This document shows positions 53,239 to 61,624 of a DNA stretch of 64,000 nucleotides, piece by piece. This DNA is from Tolypothrix tenuis PCC 7101 (lineage in GTDB: Bacteria > Cyanobacteriota > Cyanobacteriia > Cyanobacteriales > Nostocaceae). Position 1 is the stretch's first letter. Each line of letters starts with the position of its first letter. The notes under the pieces were generated by a model, which saw nothing but the letters and a program-made list of their open reading frames with translations, was not told the DNA's origin and searched no databases. The position numbers were made by a program, and so were the translations under genes. The DNA lies in the NCBI RefSeq assembly GCF_002368295.1, contig NZ_AP018248.1, forward strand, positions 1,274,477 through 1,338,476, given 5' to 3'.

Positions 53239-53526
53239 AGCGATCGCTTTTTCTGGTGCTTTCTGCGTGAGTAGTTACGAGGATAACAGGATTTTAGCAA
53301 TCTCCTGGGATGTGTGGGGACTGGGGACTGGGGACTGGGAGATGAGGAAGAATAAAAGACAAACACCCAATTACCAATTACCAAACACCAAACACCAAAC
53401 ACCAAACCCCAAACACCAAACCCCAAACCAAAAGCCATATTGCACTTAGATGAAAACAGCTATAAACTTTGTAATCTGATTACTCAACCGTAGAGATAAT
53501 CCAAAGTTCAATATCTCAAATTGCCC
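53239..53526. repeat. Intergenic with GGGGACT and CCAAACA tandem repeats
   Basis: GGGACTG units (53317-53340) and AACACCAAACCCC units (53365-53430) lie between the divergent recQ and rtcA genes. No gene is seen. Confidence 0.7.
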
Positions 53527-54582
53527 ATGATTGACATTGACGGTTCCTACGGAGAAGGAGGCGGACAAGTTCTTCGCACTTCCTTGAGTTTAGCGGCTAT
53601 TACTGGTGAATCTATCCGCATTGCAGGTATTCGTGCTAAACGTAGAAGACCAGGATTAGCAGCACAACATTTAACAGCAGTTCGTGCTGCGGCTAGAATT
53701 TGTGATGCCAAAATGCAGGGTGATACTTTAGGTTCCATGATGCTGGAATTTATTCCTGGTAGTGCTGTAAAGCCGGGACAATATACCTTTGATGTCACCG
53801 AAGCACAACAAAGCGGATCGGCTGGGGCGATGACTTTGGTATTACAGACTGTTCTTTTACCCTTGGCTTTAGCTTCTGCGGAATCGCAAATAATTTTAAA
53901 AGGTGGAACTCATGTCCCCTTTAGCCCCACCATGACCTATATTGAACAAGTATATTTGCCAATGCTGCGCCGCATGGGAGTGAAGGCGACAGCTAAGTTA
54001 CGCGCTTGGGGATGGTATCCCCAAGGTGGCGGCGAAATGCATATTAAAGTGAATGGTAATGGCAAAATTAACGGTATTACTTTGCTAGAGAGAGGTAACT
54101 TACAGCAAGTCAGAGGGTTAGCAGTAGTCACAGAATTAGCCTCCCATATTTCTCAACGCATGGCGAATCGCGCCCAGAACTTATTACATCAAGCTGGTTT
54201 AAATGCAGCTATTCAAGCCTTGCGAGAAAAAGGAATTGCACCGGGGGCTGGAGTTTTTTTAACTGCTGAATATAAAAATAGCTTGACTGGATTTGGTGGC
54301 TTTGGGCGTTTACGCTTACCAGCCGAGAAAGTTGCAGATATTGCTTGTCGCCAATTGTTAGAATTTCATCACACAGGCGCACCAGTCGATGAACATTTAG
54401 GTGATCAATTATTATTACCAGCTACCTTAGCCTTAGAAGAAAGCCAATATGGGGTATCTAAAATTAGTACCCACTTAACCACAAATGCGGCGATTATTGA
54501 AAAATTTGGACTAGCGCGGATTACAGTAGATGAAGCCAAAAAGATAGTCGCGATCGCACCCATACGTGTCAACTTAAGCTAA
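53527..54582 (+). CDS. rtcA: RNA 3'-terminal phosphate cyclase
   Basis: The start is placed at 53527 (MIDIDGSYGEGGGQ); a TTG two codons earlier is also in frame. The enzyme, about 351 residues, converts RNA 3'-phosphate ends to 2',3'-cyclic phosphate through a histidine-AMP intermediate. GGGQVLRTSLSL and the catalytic His region APVDEHLGDQLL are visible. The last four residues VNLS and the stop codon are read from the first 17 bases of a family B element that begins at 54566, so the native C-terminus was replaced by insertion. No rtcB or rtcR lies nearby. Confidence 0.93.
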   Translation: MIDIDGSYGEGGGQVLRTSLSLAAITGESIRIAGIRAKRRRPGLAAQHLTAVRAAARICDAKMQGDTLGSMMLEFIPGSAVKPGQYTFDVTEAQQSGSAGAMTLVLQTVLLPLALASAESQIILKGGTHVPFSPTMTYIEQVYLPMLRRMGVKATAKLRAWGWYPQGGGEMHIKVNGNGKINGITLLERGNLQQVRGLAVVTELASHISQRMANRAQNLLHQAGLNAAIQALREKGIAPGAGVFLTAEYKNSLTGFGGFGRLRLPAEKVADIACRQLLEFHHTGAPVDEHLGDQLLLPATLALEESQYGVSKISTHLTTNAAIIEKFGLARITVDEAKKIVAIAPIRVNLS

Positions 54583-54938
54583 AAGCTATATACGGCGCGT
54601 GTTGTACAACAACCCTCGCCCTCATCCCCTAACCCCTTCTCCCTCAGGGAGAAGGGGAATTGAATCTCTTGCTCCCCTCTCCTGGTGGGAGCTACGGTGT
54701 ACACACAAGTTATCGCATCACTACCATTCCTCGAATTACCCCACCCTAACCCTCCCCTTGCAAAGGGGAGGGAACTTGATTTTCTTGTTTCCCCCCTTGC
54801 CAAGGGGGGATTAAGGGGGGTAAAACCCGGATCTCAAAATAACTCCGATTTGTGTATACACCGTAGCCTAGTGGGAGAGGGGCTGGGGGTGAGGGCAAAA
54901 CCTTTGCAGAAAGCGGGTTTCACGTTAATTTGACACCA
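54566..54938. mobile_element. Family B repeat element, copy 3, 373 bp
   Basis: It begins GTGTCAACTTAAGCTAAAAG inside the last codons of rtcA and ends CACGTTAATTTGACACCAAT. The interior hairpins match copy 1 at 4074, less about 50 bases. Confidence 0.82.
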
Positions 54939-54974
54939 ATGACCTCATACAAAACATTAGACTTATTGTACAAG

Positions 54975-55150
54975 TCGGGAAAAGCGGAAAGCGAAAGTGG
55001 GAAAGGTTTTGTATTTTCCCCTTCCCCTTTAACCTTTAACCCTTTCCCCAAAACCAATAGGGAAAGGGGGAAAGGTTTTGTCTTTTCCCCTTCCCCTTTA
55101 ACCTTTAACCTTTTCCCCAAAACCAATTTTGAGTTCAAAACGCTTAACCG
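54975..55150. repeat. Tandem pair of GGGAAAGGTTTTGT/CCTTTAACC units with a shared tail
   Basis: Two units of about 60-65 bases (GGGAAAGGTTTTGTATTTTC and GGGAAAGGTTTTGTCTTTTC onward) repeat directly. The tail GAGTTCAAAACGCTTAACCGA is the reverse complement of the sequence upstream of the acyltransferase at 29702-29730. Confidence 0.75.
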
Positions 55151-55169
55151 AGTATTATTATCACCCCCG

Positions 55170-55541
55170 CTATCCTGTTGACAAAGCCAGCAGTAAACAG
55201 ATGCATAATAGACCTAATATCAACAGCAAGCCCTGATTACGTTTAATCCAACCTTTCACAACCACACCAAAACTCTGTTCAGCAAGCTGCTGTTGTGACT
55301 CCAACTTACTCTCCTCCAAATTTTGGTAAAGGGTACAGTCTTTGGCGTAGGGACGTTTAGGAAAATTGCAAGTATCATCCGCATGATAGGTGCAAGTATC
55401 GCACAGATAACCATCACCACTCACACGATGCAAGGGAATACCTGGATGTCCGTAAGCCTTGAGAGTTGTCTGACAATAAGGACAAGTAATAGCCTGATGA
55501 TCAACCAGTTGATGGCAGCGAGGACAAGTTACAGTAGCCAC
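55170..55541 (-). CDS. Zinc-ribbon protein with C-terminal membrane anchor
   Basis: The 123-residue protein has a zinc ribbon at the N-terminus (CPRC...CPYC, residues 5-23), a second cysteine cluster (CDTCTYH, CNFP, CTLY at about 47-70) and one C-terminal membrane helix (GLLLILGLLCICLLLALS). It would be tail-anchored with the zinc part in the cytoplasm. The family is common in cyanobacteria and of unknown role. Confidence 0.8.
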   Translation of the reverse strand: MATVTCPRCHQLVDHQAITCPYCQTTLKAYGHPGIPLHRVSGDGYLCDTCTYHADDTCNFPKRPYAKDCTLYQNLEESKLESQQQLAEQSFGVVVKGWIKRNQGLLLILGLLCICLLLALSTG

Positions 55542-55862
55542 AACCTAACTAAGCGTAAATTATTATGTAAACATTTCGATTTTAGCGACTTCTCACACCA
55601 AAAAGTAAAAAGCAAAATAAAACACTTTAACTTTTACCCTTTAATCTCTACCCCAAAACAAATTTTAATTCCCAAATTATATAGTAATCATCTTTGATTT
55701 AAATCCACGTAGGATGCGTTAGCGATAGCGTAAGGCATCTGCATTCACTTAAAATTATCTAATTCATACTTCATCATTTATCCTTCAGCCTTCATCAATT
55801 TATCCGGATTAACTAGTCAAAAATTGAAGAATAATTTATATTGATTCAGGCTATTCAAAACT
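55542..55862. other. Intergenic with half of a family D repeat
   Basis: GTAGGATGCGTTAGCGATAG, followed by CGTAAGGCATC, lies at 55709-55741. No gene is seen. Confidence 0.5.
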
Positions 55863-56186
55863 ATGGAAATGCCCCAACGCGTATCAATTCGCTACAAAGA
55901 CGCGTCTTACAACACCAACGAAATTAGGTTAAAAACCTTCAGGTTAGCTTTTCAATTATGGGAAGAAGAAAGCAAACCCAAAAAAACAGAATTATATGAA
56001 TTTATCTCATCTTGCTTAAAACAAATTGACCGCCAAGACCGATTTATGATTTCTTTTTTATTCCTAGAATTAGCAGACATGATCCGTGATTCTGCTTTGA
56101 ATAGAGAGATGAAAGAAGTTTTAATTAAAACAGCCTTTAGAGAATTTTCCTGCGCTGTCTCTGATTTTGAATCTAGTTCTAAATAA
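55863..56186 (+). CDS. Hypothetical protein, 107 residues
   Basis: I do not recognise a family. The protein is charged and helical throughout (KPKKTELYEFISSCLKQID, then RQDRFMISFLFLELADMIRD), with no membrane segment or signal peptide. The composition is protein-like. The start may be the first or third codon, since both are ATG. It stands alone between repeats. Confidence 0.6.
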   Translation: MEMPQRVSIRYKDASYNTNEIRLKTFRLAFQLWEEESKPKKTELYEFISSCLKQIDRQDRFMISFLFLELADMIRDSALNREMKEVLIKTAFREFSCAVSDFESSSK

Positions 56187-56219
56187 GAGATTATTTATCA
56201 ATCAAAAATAAATCTTGTT

Positions 56220-56420
56220 GTAGGGTGTGTTAGGCGCATATGATAGATATTATTTGCTACAAAATAACTAATCTAGCGCCTAACGCACCGCTGCCGAATA
56301 TGGTACGTTACTTAATAAAATATAGGAATCCCATTTGATTTAGGAAAAAATCTCAGTAAGCCGTAACGCACGAAAGGCTTTGCTGCGGATGCGTTACGCT
56401 ATCGCTAACGCATCCTACGT
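56220..56420. repeat. Two family D palindromes
   Basis: GTAGGGTGTGTTAGGCGC pairs with GCGCCTAACGCACC (56220-56289). A second block, with GCCGTAACGCACGAAAGGC and GGATGCGTTACGCTATCGC/TAACGCATCCTACG, runs from 56352 to 56420. Confidence 0.75.
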
Positions 56421-56434
56421 AAACTGAATCAATT

Positions 56435-56694
56435 TCAGGGTTCTCGGAATTAACATCAGGGTTGGCGTTTCCGTGTTTCGCGTAGTCGGAATCAATTTCA
56501 GGGTTCCCGGAATTAACATCAGGGTTGACGTTTCCGTGTTTCGCGTAGTCGGAATCAACTTCAGGGTTCCCGGAATTAACATCAGGGTTGGCGTTTCCGT
56601 GTTTCGCGTAGTCGGAATCAACTTCAGGGTTGACGTTTCCGTGTTTCGCGTAGTCGGAATCAACTTCAGGGTTGACGTTTCCGTGTTTCGCGTA
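56435..56694. repeat. Minisatellite of 63-bp (42+21) and 42-bp units
   Basis: A 21-bp block TCAGGGTTCCCGGAATTAACA and a 42-bp block starting TCAGGGTTGACGTTTCCGTG alternate three times, and the 42-bp block then repeats twice more. All lengths are multiples of 21, so frames remain open on both strands (minus 56415-56732 and plus 56473-56745). Neither frame has a ribosome-binding site or resembles a known protein. Confidence 0.8.
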
Positions 56695-56925
56695 ATTTGT
56701 AGGAAATTTCGCCTTGAGGTTAACAAAAACATACTGGCGTTCTAAAATTCACTAACAGTTTTAAACCCTAGAAATGACATATTTTGAGACTTTCTTAATT
56801 AGAAATTGCGCTAAATTACGGAAATTTTGAGATTTTTCTGAAAAATCAACAATTCTACGTATGACAAATTTTTCCATAATTGTCCACTATAGATTTAGGA
56901 AAAATTTGCTAATAGGGTGCAAATA

Positions 56926-57288
56926 ATGTCAAGAATGAAACGTAGTTCACGTGTTCTTAGCAAAGCTGAGAAGCGTCTAGCTAGTATTGAATCTATTAAT
57001 TCCGGCTTAGACGTAGGAGAAGGATTAACAGTCCAAGGTTATACTGAAAAAATCCAAAACCTGCGCGAATCTTTAAAAGCATATAATCGTGCGCTCTCTA
57101 CTATAGATAATTTATTAACTCAAATTGTAGAGAATGAAAAAGATTTAGCCGATTATTCTGAGAACATTTTGCGTGGTATTGCGTATAAGTTCGGTAGCAA
57201 TAGCCATGAATATCAGATGGCTGGGGGTACGAGGAAAAGCGATCGCAAACGTGTTGTGCGTCAAAATATAGCTGTGCCTACTTCTTAA
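56926..57288 (+). CDS. Hypothetical helical protein, 120 residues
   Basis: The start at 56926 (MSRMKRSSRVLSKAEKR) is preferred; an ATG three codons upstream is possible. The protein is basic at both ends and has a long central helix (YTEKIQNLRESLKAYNR, then ALSTIDNLL) with coiled-coil character. It ends in an arginine/lysine-rich tail (TRKSDRKRVVRQ). I do not assign a function. The upstream 170 bases are AT-rich and may hold the promoter. An ATTCGTAATTTGTAATT repeat and a degenerate family A core (about 57350-57380) follow. Confidence 0.65.
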   Translation: MSRMKRSSRVLSKAEKRLASIESINSGLDVGEGLTVQGYTEKIQNLRESLKAYNRALSTIDNLLTQIVENEKDLADYSENILRGIAYKFGSNSHEYQMAGGTRKSDRKRVVRQNIAVPTS

Positions 57289-57500
57289 TTGGTAATTCGT
57301 AATTTGTAATTTCAAAAACCGCCATACAAATTGGTAAAAAATTGCATAAATGGGTAGGGGTATGGCATTGCCATGCCCTTAATCACAACTATGGTTTATC
57401 ATTTGGTAATAGGTAATGGGAATTGAAAATTTCTCCTCCGCTTCCTCATCTCCCAATCCCCAATCCCTAATCCCCAGCCCCCAATCCCCAGTCTCCAACC

Positions 57501-57707
57501 TCAAGATACTGAACGACCTAAATCTTTGAACTTCCATTTCATATATGCCTCAACAGAAGGAAAGTATTGCATAATGCCATCTAACCCTTCTGGCCTTCCT
57601 TTGAGGTAAGCTTCCAAATATGCAGAATCTTGCATTTTAGGCAATAACCCAGCATCGCGATCGCAACAACCTTGTTGATAACGAATTTCCCGTAAGTTAT
57701 TAAACAT
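57501..57707 (-). CDS. Hypothetical small protein, 68 residues
   Basis: No family is recognised. The sequence MFNNLREIRYQQGCCDRDAG, followed by a segment with EAYLKGRPEGLDGIMQYFP, looks like a compact soluble protein. A CCCCAATCCCTAA tandem repeat lies just past the stop. No obvious operon partner is present. Confidence 0.6.
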   Translation of the reverse strand: MFNNLREIRYQQGCCDRDAGLLPKMQDSAYLEAYLKGRPEGLDGIMQYFPSVEAYMKWKFKDLGRSVS

Positions 57708-58328
57708 ACTAATACACCCATTTATATATGTATGTATCCAGCTACTACTTCTACTTTATGCATTCCGCAAGATAGGAGCAAATACTCTTGTTTTTCAAAC
57801 TCATAAATACAAGTTATTGTTAATACGGAATCATTCAAGATTTAATTGCTACCTTTTCCTCTTTAGTTTTAACGTAACGCACCTGTTCTCAGGCTTTGCG
57901 TGCGTTACGTCTTACGCCTAATGCACCCTACAAAATAATGAAAAACTCCACCCACAAGGGGATGGAGTTTTTGGGCATTGGGAATTGGGCATTGGGAATT
58001 GGGCATAGGGGAGGCAGTGCGTTGCTGGTTTCCAGTATTGTGCAAACTGCCGTCATGGGAAAGAAAATACCAATGCCCAATGCCCTATGCCCCAAGCGGC
58101 GGGGCGGCTATCCCTCTCCACCCACAAGGGGATGGAGTTTCCCGCCGCTTTCAATGAGATTGATTGAGAAATCAAATCTGATTCCTAGAAGTAGCAATTA
58201 TCGCCAGAAATCATTGCTCTCATGCCGTATCCTCTGAGCAACTCAGCTTTTCTACCAAATATAAAATTGTTACAACATATAAACACGTAGTATCCTAAAT
58301 GATTAGTGTTTAAAATAAGTCCAAAGTC
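57708..58328. repeat. Intergenic with family D repeat and a duplicated 25-bp hairpin
   Basis: A family D block lies at 57873-57931. CTCCACCCACAAGGGGATGG, followed by AGTTT, occurs at 57946-57970 and identically at 58116-58140. The first copy sits in AAAAACTCC...GGAGTTTTT context (57941-57972) and looks like a terminator. ATTGGGC tandem repeats fill the space between. Confidence 0.65.
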
Positions 58329-58844
58329 ATGAGCAAAAACTTCTTAGGATTGCTACTAGGCGGAGTGGCTGTTAGCTTGGGACTTTCCTCTGGGTTAGTT
58401 CAAGCACAACAGCAGGTTGCGGATGCTCAAGTTACAGCAATGGTAGAAGCGCTACGAAAAGCAGCACCGCAAACTGGCAAGCAAAACGATGGACTATATA
58501 GTCAATGGCAAGTCAAACCAGAAACTCTCAAAGGTTGGGGAAGAACTTGTCTCAAAAAAGAGCTAACACCGACGCAGTTTGAAAACAGTCCGGAAACAGC
58601 ACGCCAAGTTGTCTCTTGTATCACGCGCCGGGAGTTAAATAACCAATTTCGCGCTACTAAAAATAATGAAACTGCGGCAGTTAATGGCGTAGCTTGTTGG
58701 TGGATGACTGGGAATTATACAGGCTGTAACAATGGCTTTACTGCTGCTTATGTGAAAAAAGTGTCCCAATTTTATCAGCAAGAACGTGCCAAACCTGCAC
58801 CAAGTTCATCTACAGCGCCAACTAAGTCAGGGACTTCCAATTAA
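58329..58844 (+). CDS. Exported hypothetical cyanobacterial protein
   Basis: The 171-residue protein has a clear signal peptide (LLLGGVAVSLGLSSGLVQA, cleavage near residue 26) and a mature domain with four cysteines (GRTCLKK, VVSCITR, GVACWW, TGCNNG) that could form two disulfides. A Ser/Pro/Thr-rich tail follows. It is likely periplasmic. I know no function; similar exported proteins with the WWMTGNYTGC-like motif are, to my knowledge, restricted to cyanobacteria. Confidence 0.75.
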   Translation: MSKNFLGLLLGGVAVSLGLSSGLVQAQQQVADAQVTAMVEALRKAAPQTGKQNDGLYSQWQVKPETLKGWGRTCLKKELTPTQFENSPETARQVVSCITRRELNNQFRATKNNETAAVNGVACWWMTGNYTGCNNGFTAAYVKKVSQFYQQERAKPAPSSSTAPTKSGTSN

Positions 58845-59423
58845 AAAATTAATCGCTGTGTAAGCACAAGTAAGGGAAAAAGGTGAAAGGGAAAGGGTTA
58901 AAGGTTGTCTTTACCTTTAACTCTTGGCAGATGAATTGTTTTTAAGGGCACGGCATTTACAATCTTATAGTGTTTCAAATTATCTTATTGGTGCCGTGCC
59001 CCTACCCAGTTGTCCGGTTCTTTTTTCACTTGTCCTGTTATTCGCTACATTTCTTTTATTATTCAGGGAAGCTTCTTTCATAATCTTTTGAAAGAATATA
59101 GGAATCCGATTTGATTTATGAAAAAAATTAGTGGATGCGTTACGCTATCGCTAACGCATCCTACGTGAACTTCCACAATCAAAGACGAGTCCTATATTTT
59201 AAATAAGGTTAATTATATTGTGTTAAATATTGGCAATAAAAAACAAAAATGAGCATGGAATTGATATAAATATTCACGCTCAAAATAAATATTATTTCTA
59301 TATGAATTGTAATAATTCTTAGTTTATTTGTAGAGACTATAAGTGAACCTAATAAACTGCGATCGCCAATTTGATCTACAAAATCTAAATAGCGATCGCA
59401 AACCAACCTAACCTGATGCCCGA
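58845..59423. repeat. Intergenic with family A (58944-59040) and family D (59133-59164) elements
   Basis: The family A copy has arms GGGCACGGCATTTAC and GGTGCCGTGCCCC. The family D copy is GGATGCGTTACGCTATCGCT followed by AACGCATCC. No gene is seen. Confidence 0.7.
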
Positions 59424-59582
59424 TTACTTCTTAGCAATTACCCAAATTGCATGGACAATTCCGGGAATATAGCCGAAAAAGGTCAAAATAATATTAATCC
59501 AAAAATCTTTACCTATCCCTACTTGCAAAAACACACCTAAAGGGGGTAAAAAAATCGCGGCGAGAATCCGAATTAAATCCAT
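59424..59582 (-). CDS. YqaE/Pmp3 family small membrane protein
   Basis: This 52-residue protein begins MDLIRILAAIFLPPLGVFLQ, has two membrane helices and ends GIVHAIWVIAKK, which is the Pmp3/YqaE signature (FLPPLGVFL, FFGYIPGIVHA). Members are stress-induced and thought to affect membrane potential or salt tolerance. AGGAGG lies five bases before the ATG at 59582, an unusually strong ribosome-binding site. It is shorter than standard ORF cut-offs. Confidence 0.95.
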   Translation of the reverse strand: MDLIRILAAIFLPPLGVFLQVGIGKDFWINIILTFFGYIPGIVHAIWVIAKK

Positions 59583-59720
59583 GTAAGCCTCCTGTGAATG
59601 TTAATAGTGAGCAGACATTTAAGTAACAAATTCGCAACTGCTCAGATATCTATTAATATTTCAACGATAACATTAGCCCATTTGTTGCCTAATGCTCGTA
59701 ATTTGACAACAATCTCTACA

Positions 59721-60062
59721 CTAGCCGCCGCTAATTTTGGCTTTATAACCAAGCTTAGTCAAAATTTCGACAATTTTTTGCTTGTGGTCGCCTTGAATTT
59801 CAATTTCCATTTCTTTAACTGTGCCACCTGTACCGCATTGAGTTTTTAATTGTTTTACTAAATCATTGAGGGTTTCTGGCTTGGACTGAAAACCACTAAT
59901 GACAGTAACAGTTTTACCTTTACGCCCTTTGCGGCTAGCTTGCACTTTCAGATTTTGCTGTTGTGGTGGGAGTTCGGCAATTGGTCTTTCTAAAGCTGGT
60001 GAGTCATCGTTGCCAAATTCACGATAGACGAAACGTTTGTCTGAAGAATTGGAAGGAGACAT
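59721..60062 (-). CDS. SUI1/eIF1-like translation factor (YciH family)
   Basis: The 113-residue protein has a variable N-terminal half and a C-terminal SUI1 domain (about 36-113) with SRKGRKGKTVTVISGF, CGTGGTVKE and IEIQGDH. Bacterial members bind the ribosome near the P site and are thought to check initiation; the physiological role is open. It diverges from trpB. A 20-base perfect palindrome AGACGCGATTAATCGCGTCT lies upstream (60092-60111). Confidence 0.92.
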   Translation of the reverse strand: MSPSNSSDKRFVYREFGNDDSPALERPIAELPPQQQNLKVQASRKGRKGKTVTVISGFQSKPETLNDLVKQLKTQCGTGGTVKEMEIEIQGDHKQKIVEILTKLGYKAKISGG

Positions 60063-60091
60063 AAATTTTAATCAAAAGTCAAGAGTTGGAG

Positions 60092-60111
60092 AGACGCGAT
60101 TAATCGCGTCT
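60092..60111. repeat. 20-bp perfect palindrome AGACGCGATTAATCGCGTCT
   Basis: It lies in the divergent space between the SUI1 homolog and trpB. A related shorter palindrome occurs at 45335-45352, so it is a dispersed repeat rather than a gene-specific operator. Confidence 0.65.
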
Positions 60112-60291
60112 GTACAAGAGTCAAGGGTCAAAGGTCATTTATATCCTTATATCTTCAGTGTCTCTTGTCTAGCTAGTCCCTAATCGCAAAAACTTTTTTC
60201 TATGTAGCAGCAAGTGAGCGATCGCACTTCTTATTCTATGCAGCTCATACTTTATCTATAATAAAATTCGTTCTGTCGTAGAGATCAGTCC

Positions 60292-61533
60292 GTGACTACC
60301 ACACCCATATCTCCAAGTTCCCCATCTACTGCTTCTGTTCCCGATACACAAGGACGCTTTGGACGCTTTGGCGGTAAGTACGTCCCGGAAACATTGATGC
60401 CTGCGCTGGCTGAACTAGAAACAGCTTATCAGCAATACCGCAATGACCCTGAGTTTCTTTCTGAACTGCAACAACTGCTGCGAGACTATGTAGGGCGCGC
60501 TACACCGTTGTATTTTGCTGAACGTTTAACTACTCATTATGCTCGCCCAGATGGTACTGGGCCGCAAATTTATTTAAAGCGGGAAGATTTAAACCACACT
60601 GGCGCACACAAAATTAATAATGCCCTGGGTCAAGTGCTGTTGGCAAAGCGCATGGGCAAACGCCGAATTATTGCGGAAACTGGCGCTGGACAACATGGAG
60701 TAGCCACGGCAACGGTTTGCGCTCGGTTTGGCCTGGAATGCATTATTTATATGGGCGTTCATGATATGGAACGCCAGGCATTAAATGTATTCCGCATGAA
60801 ATTAATGGGCGCAGAAGTGCGTCCTGTAGCTGCGGGAACTGGAACCCTCAAAGATGCAACTTCTGAGGCGATTCGGGATTGGGTAACAAATGTAGAAACA
60901 ACTCACTACATCCTCGGTTCAGTTGCAGGCCCCCATCCTTACCCGATGATGGTACGTGATTTTCATGCCATCATTGGTCAAGAAACTCGCGCCCAAGCTC
61001 AAGAAAAATGGGGCGGTTTGCCAGATATTCTCATGGCTTGTGTGGGTGGTGGTTCTAATGCGATGGGACTATTTTATGAGTTTGTCAATGAATCTTCCGT
61101 GCGCTTAATTGGCGTGGAAGCAGCCGGAGAAGGAGTAAATACCAATAAACACGCTGCTACCTTAACCAAAGGGCAAGTAGGTGTACTGCACGGCGCAATG
61201 AGCTACTTGCTGCAAGATGAAGATGGGCAAGTAATTGAAGCCCACTCCATTAGTGCTGGGTTAGATTATCCCGGAGTAGGGCCAGAACATAGCTATTTGA
61301 AAGATACATCTCGCGCTGAATACTACAGCGTCACAGATGCCGAAGCCCTAGAAGCATTCCAAAGATTATCTCGCCTAGAAGGAATTATCCCCGCATTAGA
61401 AACATCTCATGCGATCGCCTATCTAGAAACCCTCTGTCCGCAACTCACTGGTAGCCCCCGCATTATAATTAACTGCTCCGGACGTGGTGATAAGGATGTG
61501 CAAACTGTAGCAAAGTTTTTGAATCCGGCGTAA
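60292..61533 (+). CDS. trpB: Tryptophan synthase beta chain
   Basis: The 413-residue enzyme starts with GTG at 60292. It joins indole and serine into tryptophan, with pyridoxal phosphate on Lys107 in NHTGAHKINN. GRFGGKYVPETLMPALAELE, the phosphate-binding GGGSNAMG and the C-terminal NCSGRGDKD are all typical. No trpA is adjacent, which is common in cyanobacteria where trp genes are dispersed. Confidence 0.96.
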   Translation: MTTTPISPSSPSTASVPDTQGRFGRFGGKYVPETLMPALAELETAYQQYRNDPEFLSELQQLLRDYVGRATPLYFAERLTTHYARPDGTGPQIYLKREDLNHTGAHKINNALGQVLLAKRMGKRRIIAETGAGQHGVATATVCARFGLECIIYMGVHDMERQALNVFRMKLMGAEVRPVAAGTGTLKDATSEAIRDWVTNVETTHYILGSVAGPHPYPMMVRDFHAIIGQETRAQAQEKWGGLPDILMACVGGGSNAMGLFYEFVNESSVRLIGVEAAGEGVNTNKHAATLTKGQVGVLHGAMSYLLQDEDGQVIEAHSISAGLDYPGVGPEHSYLKDTSRAEYYSVTDAEALEAFQRLSRLEGIIPALETSHAIAYLETLCPQLTGSPRIIINCSGRGDKDVQTVAKFLNPA

Positions 61534-61624
61534 ATGGGCATGGGGGATTGGTAATTGGTAATATCCCCAGTCTCCAGTCCCCATTACCCCTTATCCCCAG
61601 AGGGGCCCCGAGTTCCCCAATCCC

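Noticed and set aside
54920..55138. Minus-strand frame starting MNSKLVLGKRLK
   Set aside because: Pure repeat sequence that also appears ahead of the acyltransferase gene at 29.7 kb.
56415..56745. Repeat-encoded proteins on either strand of the second minisatellite
   Set aside because: Both strands are open only because units are multiples of three; nothing favours one frame. Kept as a repeat.
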